Source: Chloroflexota bacterium
GTDB taxonomy: Bacteria > Chloroflexota > Anaerolineae > UBA4142
NCBI GenBank assembly: GCA_016219275.1
Contig: JACRBM010000094.1
Span: 38,587-102,586, forward strand
Length of the DNA: 64,000 nucleotides
Direction of reading: 5' to 3'
Position 1 is the stretch's first letter, and every line of letters starts with the position of its first letter. The notes beneath the pieces are model-generated. The model did not search any database and had not been told where the DNA came from. It saw only the letters and a program-made list of their open reading frames with translations. Below, piece after piece: positions 8,657-17,120 of this stretch. The translations under genes were made by a program, and so were the position numbers.

Positions 8657-9488
8657 CTTTTTCCTCCTCCGATTTCGCGCTGACGATTTCCATTTTTTCG
8701 AGACGCGCCACTGCGCGCGCGAACAGCAAATAGCCGGTGTGCGCGACCATGCGATCTTCGGGGCGCAAACGATCGGCGTTGATTTTATAGTGCCGCGTCA
8801 AAATTTCGACGACCTCGATGTCCGCCCACGTGCCTTGTGCGTCAATCTCCTGCAACAGATCGGTCAACTGGTTCGTCGTCGGCACGAGCGCGCCGAAAAA
8901 GCCGCCGCCCTTGAGCGCCGCGCGCGCTTGCGCGAGGTACAACCAGGGTTCGCGCACGTCGAGAAACAGCGCGTCCACGTGGCGTTCGTCAAAGCCCTCG
9001 CGAATATCGCGCAATTTCAATTCGACCGCATCGAGCGCGCCGACGCGTTCCAGATTCTTGCGCGCAATCGCTTGCATGTCCTCGCGCGCTTCGTATGAAT
9101 AGACGCGTCCGTTCGGCGCGACCTGGCGCGCGAGCGCGAGCGTCAATCCGCCGCTGCCCGTGCCGGCTTCGACGACGCGCGTGCCAGGGACGATGTTCAT
9201 TCGCAAGATGATGTAGCCGATCTCTTTCGGGAAAATGATTTGCGAGTTGCGTTTGATGTAGCGCACGAGGTCGTGCGATGATGGTTGCAACAACAAGTAC
9301 GGATGACCGAGTTGCGTTCGCACCGCGCTCCCAAATGGTTTACCGATGATATCCTTGTGCAAAATGAAACCATAGTGCGTATCGAAACGCTGGGTCGCTT
9401 GGAGCCGCGCCAAGTGATGACGCTCATCGGGACCGAGGAGCAGGATATAATCATTTTCGCGCGCGAGATTCTGTTCGTCAGTCATCAT
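8634..9488 (-). CDS. trmI: tRNA (adenine-58-N1)-methyltransferase TrmI
   Basis: 284 residues. An N-terminal beta domain (1-95) precedes a Rossmann methyltransferase with V-V-E-A-G-T-G-S-G (near 108), Y-S-Y-E-A-R-E (near 132) and A-L-F-L-D-V-R-E-P-W (near 175), the signatures of TrmI. The enzyme makes m1A58 in the tRNA T-loop and works as a tetramer in known bacteria. The N-terminal extension before G-P-D-E-R is short. Upstream is the PEP-synthase-like N-domain gene (2-base gap), downstream DUF2007. Confidence 0.85.
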   Translation of the reverse strand: MMTDEQNLARENDYILLLGPDERHHLARLQATQRFDTHYGFILHKDIIGKPFGSAVRTQLGHPYLLLQPSSHDLVRYIKRNSQIIFPKEIGYIILRMNIVPGTRVVEAGTGSGGLTLALARQVAPNGRVYSYEAREDMQAIARKNLERVGALDAVELKLRDIREGFDERHVDALFLDVREPWLYLAQARAALKGGGFFGALVPTTNQLTDLLQEIDAQGTWADIEVVEILTRHYKINADRLRPEDRMVAHTGYLLFARAVARLEKMEIVSAKSEEEKDAVETEG

Positions 9489-9490
9489 GT

Positions 9491-10432
9491 CTACCTGTTT
9501 ACCTGTTTACTTTTCAGCGGGCGTGCTTGCAAAATAATAATTCGGTCGCCCACACAACACCACTCGATGTCCTGCGGCGCGTGAAAGTGAGTTTCGATTT
9601 TGTGTCCCAGGATGGCGAGCGCGTTGACTTGCGCGTCGCTCAACGATGGTGCGTTTTGTTTTTCGTTCGGCACGGCGTGCGCTTGAATGCCGCCCTCTGG
9701 CGCGGGTGATTCCATCACCACTTGCGTCACGATATCGCGTCGCGTGATCGCGCCATCGCGTTGAACGACGAAATGATCCGGTTTCCAGCGCGCCGCGATG
9801 ATCGCCGCGCCGAGACCAAGCGTCGCGTCAATGTGAATTTCGTCGGTCGCGCCGGTGAGGGGGTTCGCGGTAAACATGACGCCTGCCGCGTCGGGGTTGA
9901 GAACTGGTTGCACGACTGCCGCCATCGTCACCTGTTGCGGCGCGATATGCTTGTGATACCGAAAATAGATCGCGCGCGAGTTCCAGGGCGCTGACCAAAT
10001 CGCGCGCAAACGATCCAACACGTTCTGAATGCCGACGATGCCGAGGTACGCTTGCGGTACGCCGGACGCCGCCGGGTTCGGCACATCTTCGATCACGCGC
10101 GAGGCGCGCACTGCGACCGGCGCGTTCGCCATTGCGCCGGCGACCTCGCGCGCGAGTGCTTCGGGCAGAGGCGCGTTTTCGATCCACGCGCGAATTTCGT
10201 CGGTCGCCGTTTCGAGTTCCACCGGGTCTTCGATTTCAATTTGTGCGAGGCGCGCGACGATTTGCGCGTTGAGTGGCAGTGCGACCACATCGCGATACGC
10301 GTCTGCGCCGACGCAAAAACCGGTCGGCACCTCGAATCCCGCGGCGATCAACTCGCCGAGCCGTGCGGCTTTATCGCCTGCCCAGTTGTGATCGGCGAGG
10401 CGGAGTTCGTTGAGTTGGCGTACGTATGTCAC
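9491..10432 (-). CDS. PEP synthase/PPDK N-terminal ATP-grasp domain as a free-standing protein
   Basis: 313 residues matching only the nucleotide-binding part of phosphoenolpyruvate synthase: G-D-K-A-A-R-L-G-E-L near 19, V-R-A-S-R near 107 (usually V-R-S-S-A), G-V-M-F-T-A-N-P-L-T-G near 184, D-I-E-W near 292 and I-L-Q-A-R-P-L at the end. There is no swivelling His domain and no PEP-binding barrel, so it cannot do the full reaction alone. Comparison with the gene at 52005 shows the same order of motifs. A role as a partner or an ATP-dependent kinase subunit is inference. The last codons run into tandem GTAAACAG words. Confidence 0.7.
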   Translation of the reverse strand: MTYVRQLNELRLADHNWAGDKAARLGELIAAGFEVPTGFCVGADAYRDVVALPLNAQIVARLAQIEIEDPVELETATDEIRAWIENAPLPEALAREVAGAMANAPVAVRASRVIEDVPNPAASGVPQAYLGIVGIQNVLDRLRAIWSAPWNSRAIYFRYHKHIAPQQVTMAAVVQPVLNPDAAGVMFTANPLTGATDEIHIDATLGLGAAIIAARWKPDHFVVQRDGAITRRDIVTQVVMESPAPEGGIQAHAVPNEKQNAPSLSDAQVNALAILGHKIETHFHAPQDIEWCCVGDRIIILQARPLKSKQVNR

Positions 10433-10481
10433 AGGTTCTCCCGAAAATATGCAAGACGCAATACGCGGTCAGTATTTCGTA

Positions 10482-10736
10482 CTACGTATTTTGATCCACC
10501 AACGCGAGTTTGCGCTTGCGCGACATTTGCTTGATCGCGATTTCGCGACGCATCGCCGCGCGCCGCGAGGGCAAGCGTTCGTGATAGATCAATTCGACCG
10601 GCAAACGCGTGCGCGTGTAGCGCGCGCCACGACCGAGTTGATGCGCGCGCACGCGGCGCGTCACGTCGAACGTCCAACCGGTGTAGAGCGTACCATCGGC
10701 GCAGCGCAACAGATAAATGTAAGCAGATCGTCGCAT
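10482..10736 (-). CDS. GIY-YIG endonuclease-like protein (UPF0213)
   Basis: 84 residues with Y-I-Y-L-L-R-C near the start, T-L-Y-T-G-W-T, the catalytic-type R-V-R-A-H-Q near 28, and G-A-R-Y-T-R-T-R-L-P-V near 40. This is the small single-domain GIY-YIG family often annotated as UPF0213. The open frame extends upstream through the tRNA-Sec gene, so the ATG at 10736 is the sensible start. The 3' end merges with a short repeat rich in ACGTATT words (10455-10495). Confidence 0.8.
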   Translation of the reverse strand: MRRSAYIYLLRCADGTLYTGWTFDVTRRVRAHQLGRGARYTRTRLPVELIYHERLPSRRAAMRREIAIKQMSRKRKLALVDQNT

Positions 10737-10786
10737 ACAAAACAATTGACGAGTGACGCCGGAATCTACGCCGCTCGTCACTCGTC
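10737..10786 (-). terminator. Terminator after tRNA-Sec
   Basis: Perfect 11-base arms, GACGAGTGACG (10748-10758) and its complement (10776-10786), are followed on the minus strand by AATTGTTTTG. It lies 7 bases from the tRNA 3' end. Confidence 0.7.
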
Positions 10787-10792
10787 GCACGA

Positions 10793-10885
10793 CGGGAGTG
10801 GATGGGAGTCGAACCCACCGAAGCCGTATAAACGCCTTCCAGCAGTTTTGAAGACTGTGGAGCCCACCGGGACTCAACCACCCCC
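10793..10885 (-). tRNA. selC: tRNA-Sec (anticodon UCA)
   Basis: Read on the minus strand, the 93-nt sequence folds with an 8-bp acceptor stem (GGGGGTGG with CCACTCCC, one G-T pair), a 6-bp D stem with a 4-base loop (GAGTCC/GGGCTC), an anticodon loop CTTCAAA carrying UCA, a long variable arm (GAAG-CGT paired with ACG-CTTC), and a 5-bp T stem with loop TTCGACT. The 8-bp acceptor, 6-bp D stem and long variable arm are the specific hallmarks of bacterial selenocysteine tRNA. CCA is not encoded. No selA, selB or selD is in the window. Confidence 0.9.
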
Positions 10886-10969
10886 AAGTCAATGAAGCTT
10901 GGCTCAGGAGAATTTAGCACGCGCCCTTGTTTTTGTCAATTTTCCGCTGAAAATTCGTGCTGAAAAGTA

Positions 10970-11025
10970 TTGACAAACAAAATGGAAACGGTTACAATGT
11001 AACCGTTTCCAAAGTAAACGTTTTC
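10970..11025 (+). promoter_or_regulatory. Promoter and LacI-type operators in front of the regulator gene
   Basis: TTGACA (10970-10975) and TACAAT (10993-10998) have 17-base spacing. A 27-base palindrome with 11-base arms GGAAACGGTTA / TAACCGTTTCC (10984-11010) covers the -10 box. A second LacI-like site, GTAAACGTTTTC, lies at 11014-11025. Binding would block transcription, so autoregulation by the adjacent LacI protein is likely. Confidence 0.85.
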
Positions 11026-11041
11026 AGGAGCGGTGTTTGGA

Positions 11042-12037
11042 ATGGCAAGCATCAAAGATGTTGCGAGCAAATCGGGCGTCTCAGTAGCCACCGTTTCCCG
11101 TGTCCTCAACAACAACCCCCGCGTCAAGCCGCATTTGCGCGAACGAATCCTCCAAACGATTGACCAGCTCGGCTATCAGCCGAGCGGTATCGCGCGCAAC
11201 ATGCGCAGCCAGAGTGTCCGCGTCATCGGCTTGGTGATCTCCGATATTCAAAATCCATTTTTCACCGCGCTCGTCCGCGCGGTCGAAGATGTGGCGTATG
11301 AAAATCAGTACACGGTGCTCCTCTGCAATTCCGACGAAAATCTCCAGAAAGAACAACTCTACATTGATGTGCTCTCGCGCGAACGCGTGGCGGGCGTGAT
11401 TATCGTGCCGACTGGCAAAAACTGCAGTCCGCTTCTCAATTTGCGAATGCCGGTGGTGATGGTGGATCGCACGGTACCTGGGATCATCACCGATTCAGTC
11501 GTGCTCGATAACGTCGCGGGCGCGTACGCGGCGACCAAGCATCTCATCGAGTTAGGACATCAGCGCATCGGGTTGGTCGGCGCGCCGCTGGGTGTGTCGG
11601 TGGGCGTGGAGCGACGGAAAGGGTACGAAAAAGCCCTGCGCGCTCACAAACTTCGTGTGGACGAGGCGTTAATCCGCGCGGGCGATTTCAAAGAACAGGG
11701 TGGATACGAAGCTACGCTCGCGTTGCTCGAACTCGCGCCGCGACCGACGGCGATATTCGCGGTGAACAACTTGATGACGATGGGGGCGTTCCAAGCCATC
11801 GCCGAAAAAAAATTACGCATCCCCCAAGATATTTCGGTGATCGGTTTTGACGATATGCCCTGGCTCACGCTACTCACGCCGCCGCTCACTGCGGTTCGTC
11901 AACCGACATACGAGATCGGCGCGCAAGCGGCACAGCTATTGTTCGCGCGAATGCAGAATACCGCGCTCCCGACACAAACGCGCGTGTTCAAGCCAGAACT
12001 CATCGTGCGCGGTTCCACTGCCGCGCCCGCGCGATAA
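11042..12037 (+). CDS. LacI-family transcriptional regulator of the sugar operon
   Basis: 331 residues. The N-terminal helix-turn-helix is I-K-D-V-A-S-K-S-G-V-S-V-A-T-V-S-R-V-L-N with the hinge S-G-I-A-R-N-M-R. It is followed by a periplasmic-binding-type ligand domain with I-S-D-I-Q-N-P-F-F and the late F-D-D-M-P-W. ATG 11042 is chosen because AGGAG (11026-11030) is 11 bases away, while GTG 11033 is only 2 bases away. It heads a same-strand series of sugar genes and probably senses the imported sugar or a metabolite of it. Confidence 0.9.
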   Translation: MASIKDVASKSGVSVATVSRVLNNNPRVKPHLRERILQTIDQLGYQPSGIARNMRSQSVRVIGLVISDIQNPFFTALVRAVEDVAYENQYTVLLCNSDENLQKEQLYIDVLSRERVAGVIIVPTGKNCSPLLNLRMPVVMVDRTVPGIITDSVVLDNVAGAYAATKHLIELGHQRIGLVGAPLGVSVGVERRKGYEKALRAHKLRVDEALIRAGDFKEQGGYEATLALLELAPRPTAIFAVNNLMTMGAFQAIAEKKLRIPQDISVIGFDDMPWLTLLTPPLTAVRQPTYEIGAQAAQLLFARMQNTALPTQTRVFKPELIVRGSTAAPAR

Positions 12038-12056
12038 TTTTTTCGCGACTGCTCAC

Positions 12057-12148
12057 CCTTGCGAAGGTTCGCACGCGTTATTTGTTGGAAATCGAATTAA
12101 TTGACGTCGCGCGATTTTTGAGAAAAGCGATTGAAAACCTTCGCAAGG
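12057..12148. repeat. Inverted repeat between regulator and YhcH gene
   Basis: Perfect 13-base arms CCTTGCGAAGGTT (12057-12069) and AACCTTCGCAAGG (12136-12148) flank 66 bases. Each arm is also partly self-complementary. It is a dispersed repeat type or a long hairpin; a regulatory role is not shown. Confidence 0.6.
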
Positions 12149-12173
12149 TTGGGCTGGATATTGGAGGATTCGA

Positions 12174-12641
12174 ATGATTGTATCTGACCTCGCGCATTTG
12201 CCCGCGCAACTCCGCACCAATTCCGCGTTCGACCAAGCCATCGAATTTCTGCGCCGTGAAGGTTGGCGCGGTCACGCCGACGGCATCGTTCCGATTGACG
12301 GCGAAACCGTGTACGGCATGTTGCAATCGTACGAAACGAAAATCCCCCAGGACACGGTGCCGTTCGAAGGACACCGCAAGTACATTGACATTCAGTACGT
12401 GATCGAAGGCAAGGAGACGATTTACTGGACGCCGACGGGCGCGCTCACGCCGACGACGCCGTACGATGACGGGAGAGATATTTGGTTCTCCCAGTTTACG
12501 CGCCAAGACGCGATACCGGTCGCACTGGTTGCCGGACAACTCGCGGTGCTCTTTCCCGAAGACGCGCACGCGCCCACGCACGTTTCTGGCGCGTCAATGC
12601 GCGTTCGCAAAATCGTCGTCAAGGTGGCGGTGTCGAGTTAG
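12174..12641 (+). CDS. YhcH/YjgK/YiaL family protein (cupin-like sugar anomerase family)
   Basis: 155 residues with the family signatures G-R-H/G-H-R-K-Y-I-D-I-Q-Y (near 62), E-G-K-E-T-I near 76, and F-P-E-D-A-H-A-P (near 130) holding metal-binding His/Glu candidates. Members such as NanQ act as sugar anomerases or lyases in sialic acid and uronate pathways. GGAGGA lies about six bases before the ATG. It is the first structural gene after the regulator; the true substrate is unknown. Confidence 0.8.
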   Translation: MIVSDLAHLPAQLRTNSAFDQAIEFLRREGWRGHADGIVPIDGETVYGMLQSYETKIPQDTVPFEGHRKYIDIQYVIEGKETIYWTPTGALTPTTPYDDGRDIWFSQFTRQDAIPVALVAGQLAVLFPEDAHAPTHVSGASMRVRKIVVKVAVSS

Positions 12642-12644
12642 GCG

Positions 12645-13727
12645 ATGCGCCAACTTCGCAACCACATTCCGATCAGCGGTCCCGCGCGACGCGAGCCAGC
12701 TGACGGCGCCGAATCGCCGATGCGCGTGTCGCTCGGTTTCGAGCCGGCGTGGTACGCGCAACGGTGCGGCGTGGATTTCTCGGAACGTTGGCACACCGAC
12801 CCAGTTTATCGCCACGACACGCTCGTCGCGATGAAGGCGGAACTGCACCGCGCGTTTCCAACCATCGCCTACTGGGACGTGAATCGCGTGGACGACACCT
12901 GGACGATTTCTGGCGCGTACGGTTCGTACTTTATCGCGCAGGTGTTTGGCGGCGAGTTGGAGTACGCGCGCGACCGATGGCCTCACGTCATTCGCCGCCC
13001 CAGTTTGTCGCTCGAAGCATTGGCGAGTCTTCAGGTGAATGATTTGTTGAACGCGCCGATGGTTGGCGAGCTGGATCGCCAAATGGATGTGATCGAACGC
13101 GCGGCGGGCAAGATTCACGGCTACTTCAGTTGGCAGGGCGTACTCAACAACGCGTTCAACATCTATGGTCAGCATATTTTCACCGCGATGGTCGAGACGC
13201 CGGAACTCGCGCACCAGTTTTTCGCGTTGATCGCCGATGTGATGATCGCGCTTGCCCAACGCGTGCAAGCGCGGCAACGCGCGTCCGGCTTTGCGATCAA
13301 TCAGCTCGACGTGAGCAATTGCGTGATGAACATGATCTCGCCGGTCATGTACCGCGAATTTATTTTCCCGTACGACAAGCAAATCGCAGAGCAGTTCGAG
13401 TACTTTGGCGTGCACACATGCAACTGGAACGTAAATCCGTACTTGTCCGTTTTGGGCGAGTTACCCAAGATGGATTATCTCGATATGGGCATCGTCTCTG
13501 ATCTGCGCCGTGTGCGCGAGCTGTTTCCCGATACGCGTCGCGCGGTGATGTACTCGCCGGTGAAATTTCACGACGCGCCGCGCGATGAAATCGAAAACGA
13601 TATGCGGCGCATTTGCGATGACCTTGCGCCGTGCGATATTGTGATGGCAGATATTCAGTACACCACATCGGATTTTCGCGTGAACGAGTTGTTGGAGATT
13701 TGCCATGCGTTGGAGCATTCGTCATAA
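12645..13727 (+). CDS. Uroporphyrinogen decarboxylase-like (URO-D superfamily) protein in the sugar operon
   Basis: 360 residues with a URO-D/MtaA-like TIM barrel: R-V-S-L-G-F-E-P near 26, M-N-M-I-S-P-V-M-Y-R-E-F-I-F-P-Y near 227-242, and H-T-C-N-W near 260 (a His/Cys pair in the position where methyltransferase relatives bind zinc). It begins 3 bases after the YhcH stop. No haem genes are nearby, so tetrapyrrole synthesis is unlikely. Distant URO-D paralogs occur often in sugar operons, with no settled function. ATG 12720 is an alternative start. Confidence 0.7.
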   Translation: MRQLRNHIPISGPARREPADGAESPMRVSLGFEPAWYAQRCGVDFSERWHTDPVYRHDTLVAMKAELHRAFPTIAYWDVNRVDDTWTISGAYGSYFIAQVFGGELEYARDRWPHVIRRPSLSLEALASLQVNDLLNAPMVGELDRQMDVIERAAGKIHGYFSWQGVLNNAFNIYGQHIFTAMVETPELAHQFFALIADVMIALAQRVQARQRASGFAINQLDVSNCVMNMISPVMYREFIFPYDKQIAEQFEYFGVHTCNWNVNPYLSVLGELPKMDYLDMGIVSDLRRVRELFPDTRRAVMYSPVKFHDAPRDEIENDMRRICDDLAPCDIVMADIQYTTSDFRVNELLEICHALEHSS

Positions 13728-13825
13728 ACCTGGCAAGCCACGAAGGAGGTGAGGGCAAGCGCAAAGGTTCTGCATTGGTTTTACCGGACTGACCATCAAT
13801 TAATTTTCTCTCGAGGAGGAGAAAC

Positions 13826-15232
13826 ATGAGCGACAAGATTACCCGCCGAGATTTTCTCAAATCATCCGTGTTGGCAGGCGCGGGATTGGCAAGCGCATCT
13901 CTGTTGAACGCGTGCGCGCCGACTCCCGAACCGACCAAGGCGCCTGCGCCGGCGGCGCAACCCACCGCACCTGCCGTCGTGAAAACGACCGGCGACAAGT
14001 TCGATTGGAAACGCTTCAAGGGCGAAAAGATCGAAGCTCTGCTCATCAAAAACACGCAGGGCGACATTATGGCTCAGAACATCAAGGAATTCGAAGAGCT
14101 AACCGGCATCACGGTTGGCGTGGACCAGCCGGCTGAACAGCAACAGCGGCAGAAACTCGCCGTCGAGTTCCAATCGGGACAGACGAGTTTCGACGTCGTT
14201 TACTATTCGTTCCACGTGCAAAAGCGTTTGTTCGGCAAGAACAAATGGGTCACCGACATTCGCGATTACCTCAAAGATCCGACGATGACGGCTCCCGAGT
14301 TCGACTGGGATGATTTTTCCGCAGCCGGCAAGGCGTGGGCAACCGAGCCAGATGGACGAATTGATGCGCTACCCAACAAGATTGACTATGGTGTGCTCTA
14401 CTGCAACAAAGACCTCTTTGCGGCGAAAGGTGTCGCGCTCCCCAAGACCTTTGACGATGTCGTCTCTGCCGCGCAAAAATTGCATGACCCCAGCAAAAAC
14501 GTTTACGGCTTCGTCGGACGCGGACTCAAGAACGCGAATGCGTATCTGTGGTGTCTGATGGTGCTGGGGTGGAACATTGATCTGATTGACGACAAGCTCA
14601 ACTTGAACACTACAACGCCCGAAGCGATCGAATCGGCAAAGTTCTATCAGAACTTGCAGAAGAACTTTGCGCCTCCCGGCGTCGCCGGTTTCAACTGGAA
14701 CGAATCCCAGTCGGCGTTCGCGCTCGGACAGGTAGCAATGTGGTGGGACGGAGTCGGCTTTGCCGCGCCACTCGAAGACGCCAAGTCTTCCAAGGTCGTC
14801 GGCAAGGTCGCGTACGTGGTTGCGCCGGCGGGACCCAAAGGGAATTGGGCAGGCATGACCGGTGACGGGCTGGGCATTTCGTCCTTCAGTAAGAAGAAGG
14901 GACCGGCGTGGTACTTTGCGATGTGGGCGGCGAGCAAGAGTATCCTGGCAAAATCGTTCGCCGCAGGATCAGGCGCGCAAGCACGCAATTCGGTGTACAC
15001 CAATCCCGACGCGCTCAAGAACCTCACGGTTCCGAAGGAATGGGTGGATACCGTCGTCGCCTCCGGCAAGATCGGACGCGCGGCATTGCCCATCGTCGTA
15101 CCCGTGACCGAGTTCCGCGACATCTTTGGCGTCGCACTCACGAACATGATCGGCGGTGCGGATCCCGCGAGCGAACTCAAGAAAGCAACCGACGAGTTCA
15201 AACCGATTTTGGAAAAGAGCGAGAAGGCATAA
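13826..15232 (+). CDS. ABC sugar transporter, extracellular solute-binding lipoprotein (Tat-type)
   Basis: 468 residues. The N-terminus has the twin-arginine motif T-R-R-D-F-L-K, a hydrophobic stretch and a lipobox ending L-N-A-C (Cys about 31), then a P/A-rich linker. The rest matches family 1 extracellular solute-binding proteins, with P-N-K-I-D-Y-G-V-L-Y-C-N-K near 173. It should be exported folded and lipid-anchored on the outer face of the membrane, passing sugar to the two permeases downstream. GAGGAGGAG gives a strong ribosome site. Confidence 0.9.
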   Translation: MSDKITRRDFLKSSVLAGAGLASASLLNACAPTPEPTKAPAPAAQPTAPAVVKTTGDKFDWKRFKGEKIEALLIKNTQGDIMAQNIKEFEELTGITVGVDQPAEQQQRQKLAVEFQSGQTSFDVVYYSFHVQKRLFGKNKWVTDIRDYLKDPTMTAPEFDWDDFSAAGKAWATEPDGRIDALPNKIDYGVLYCNKDLFAAKGVALPKTFDDVVSAAQKLHDPSKNVYGFVGRGLKNANAYLWCLMVLGWNIDLIDDKLNLNTTTPEAIESAKFYQNLQKNFAPPGVAGFNWNESQSAFALGQVAMWWDGVGFAAPLEDAKSSKVVGKVAYVVAPAGPKGNWAGMTGDGLGISSFSKKKGPAWYFAMWAASKSILAKSFAAGSGAQARNSVYTNPDALKNLTVPKEWVDTVVASGKIGRAALPIVVPVTEFRDIFGVALTNMIGGADPASELKKATDEFKPILEKSEKA

Positions 15233-15284
15233 CCCCTACCCCTTCCCCCCCCCGTCAACGACGGGGGAGGGTGAGGGAGGGGGT
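15233..15284. repeat. GC-rich palindromic repeat between binding protein and permease genes
   Basis: CCCCTACCCC, then CCCCCCGTC and GACGGGGGAGG around a short centre, followed by GTGAGGGAGGGGGTGG. It belongs to the same family as copies at 18911-18960, 53901-53974, 57082-57205 and the array after 62958. Here it could reduce downstream expression in the operon. Confidence 0.75.
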
Positions 15285-15300
15285 GGAAAACGAGGTGCAT

Positions 15301-16215
15301 GTGGAAGTTGCCAAGCGATCAGTATCGCTATCCCTGGGTCGCAAAAAAGTATACAGTCGTCAGAGCGTCTACGTGTGGTTTATGATCCCAGCCATCGCCG
15401 TGATTTTCGCCGTGATCATTTTTCCGTGGGTCTTTACCGTGTGGATGAGTCTGAACGATTGGCGCATCGGCATGTCAAGCGAGTTTATCGGTTTGGGAAA
15501 TTTTCAAATGCTCGCGACGAACAATCGTTTTCTCTCGACAATCCCGCGCACGTTGTACTTTACTTTTCTCTCCGTCCTCTTGCCGGTCGTACTCGGCGTG
15601 TTCGCCGCCGAAGTGTTTCACCAAAAATTTCCTCTGCGCGGATTGTTGCGCGGCATCTACATCGCGCCGATGATGGCGACGCCGGTCGCGATCGCGCTCG
15701 TCTTTACGATGATGTTTCACCCACAAATCGGCGTACTGAATTATCTGCTCAGTCTCGTCGGAATTCCGAAACAGCTGTGGGTGTACTCCGCCGACACAGT
15801 GATTCCCACGCTCGCGTTCGTCGAAGTGTGGCAGTGGACGCCGCTCGTGATGCTGATTGTTCTCGGTGGACTCGCGTCCTTGCCGACTGAGCCGTACGAA
15901 TCGGCGGTGATTGATGGCGCGAGTCAGTGGGATATGTTCCGCTACATCACCTTTCCCTTGATCCTCCCGTTTTTAATGATCGCGGTCATCCTGCGCACGA
16001 TTGACGCGCTCAAGTCGTTCGACATCATCTACGTCATCTCGCAGGGCGGACCAGGAACCGCATCCGAGACGATCAATCTGTATTTGTACCTGCAAGCGTT
16101 CTCCTTTTTTCAAATCGGACATGCGTCCGCGGTGGTCATCGTATTCTTTGTGCTCATTCTAGCGTTGGCAATGATCTTGCTTGTCGCGCGCGAGAGGTTG
16201 CGATGGAATCGGTAG
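15301..16215 (+). CDS. ABC sugar transporter permease (MalF/UgpA type)
   Basis: 304 residues with six transmembrane helices and the EAA loop E-S-A-V-I-D-G-A-S-Q-W-D-M-F near residue 200, ending in I-T-F-P-L-I. This is an inner-membrane subunit of a carbohydrate importer. The start is uncertain: GTG 15301 has GAGG five bases upstream, while GTG 15283 and 15295 are also in frame and lie in or next to the repeat. It overlaps the second permease by 13 bases. No ATPase gene is in this operon, so a shared MsmK-type ATPase encoded elsewhere is expected. Confidence 0.85.
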   Translation: MEVAKRSVSLSLGRKKVYSRQSVYVWFMIPAIAVIFAVIIFPWVFTVWMSLNDWRIGMSSEFIGLGNFQMLATNNRFLSTIPRTLYFTFLSVLLPVVLGVFAAEVFHQKFPLRGLLRGIYIAPMMATPVAIALVFTMMFHPQIGVLNYLLSLVGIPKQLWVYSADTVIPTLAFVEVWQWTPLVMLIVLGGLASLPTEPYESAVIDGASQWDMFRYITFPLILPFLMIAVILRTIDALKSFDIIYVISQGGPGTASETINLYLYLQAFSFFQIGHASAVVIVFFVLILALAMILLVARERLRWNR

Positions 16216-17063
16216 CCCAGGTATCTCAATTCGATTTGAACTATCGGCTGAAAAAACTGCTCGGGCGTATTGGACTGTTCTTTGCGGTCTTTGTCGTCGT
16301 CTCGCCCGCGATCTTTGTGTTCCTCTGGATGTTGTCGCTCTCGCTCAAAAACGAGATTGACAATATCGCGTATCCGCCGGTGTTCATTCCGAGTCCGCCG
16401 ACGTTCGACAACTATTTCAAAATTTTCCGCGAGAGCAACTATGTGTTGTACGCGTACAACAGCGTCATCGTCTCCGGCGCGGCGACCTTGATCGCGCTTG
16501 TCGTCGGTGTGCCTGCCGGGTACGGCATCGCGAAAGGCAAGGCGCAAGGGTTGGGCATGTTGATTATGATCGCGCGGATCACGCCTGGTTTGTCGTACTT
16601 GATCCCGTTGTTCACCTTGTTTCGCTTCCTGGGTATCTCCGGCAGTTTGCTCGCGGTGACGATCAGTCACCTCGTGCTCACAATTCCGATGGTCGTGTGG
16701 GTGATGATCAGTTTCTTCGAGGACATGCACCCCGAACTGGAAGAAGCCGCGCTTACGGACGGTTGCAATGTCTGGCAAGCATTCTACCGCGTCGCGATGC
16801 CGATTGCGCGACCTGGGATTGCGGTCGCCGCGATTCTCGCGTTCATTCAATCGTGGAACAACTTTTTGTTCGGCGTTGTGCTCGCCGGACGCGAGACGCG
16901 CACGTTGCCCATCGCGGTGTTCAACGCGATGACGTTCGAACAATTGTCGTGGGGACCGGTCGCGGCGGCGGCGCTCGTCGTGACGCTGCCTTCGCTTTTG
17001 CTCACGATTTTCGTCCAGCGCGATATTGTGACTGGTCTCGCGGCTGGGGGTGTGAAAGGATAG
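16203..17063 (+). CDS. ABC sugar transporter permease (MalG/UgpE type)
   Basis: 286 residues with six hydrophobic helices and the EAA loop E-E-A-A-L-T-D-G-C-N-V-W-Q-A-F near residue 180, ending in A-M-P-I-A-R-P-G. It forms the membrane channel with the preceding permease. Translational coupling is suggested by the overlap. Confidence 0.88.
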   Translation: MESVAQVSQFDLNYRLKKLLGRIGLFFAVFVVVSPAIFVFLWMLSLSLKNEIDNIAYPPVFIPSPPTFDNYFKIFRESNYVLYAYNSVIVSGAATLIALVVGVPAGYGIAKGKAQGLGMLIMIARITPGLSYLIPLFTLFRFLGISGSLLAVTISHLVLTIPMVVWVMISFFEDMHPELEEAALTDGCNVWQAFYRVAMPIARPGIAVAAILAFIQSWNNFLFGVVLAGRETRTLPIAVFNAMTFEQLSWGPVAAAALVVTLPSLLLTIFVQRDIVTGLAAGGVKG

Positions 17064-17120
17064 ATTGGTAGGGCAATTTTCCAAAATCACCTACGATTTT
17101 TCACGAAGGACGAAGATGAC

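Noticed and set aside
10737..10892. Longer GIY-YIG protein starting at 10892
   Set aside because: The extra codons run through the tRNA-Sec gene and its terminator.
12645..13727. Haem biosynthesis gene hemE
   Set aside because: No other haem gene is near, the gene lies in a sugar operon, and the His/Cys segment fits divergent URO-D paralogs better.
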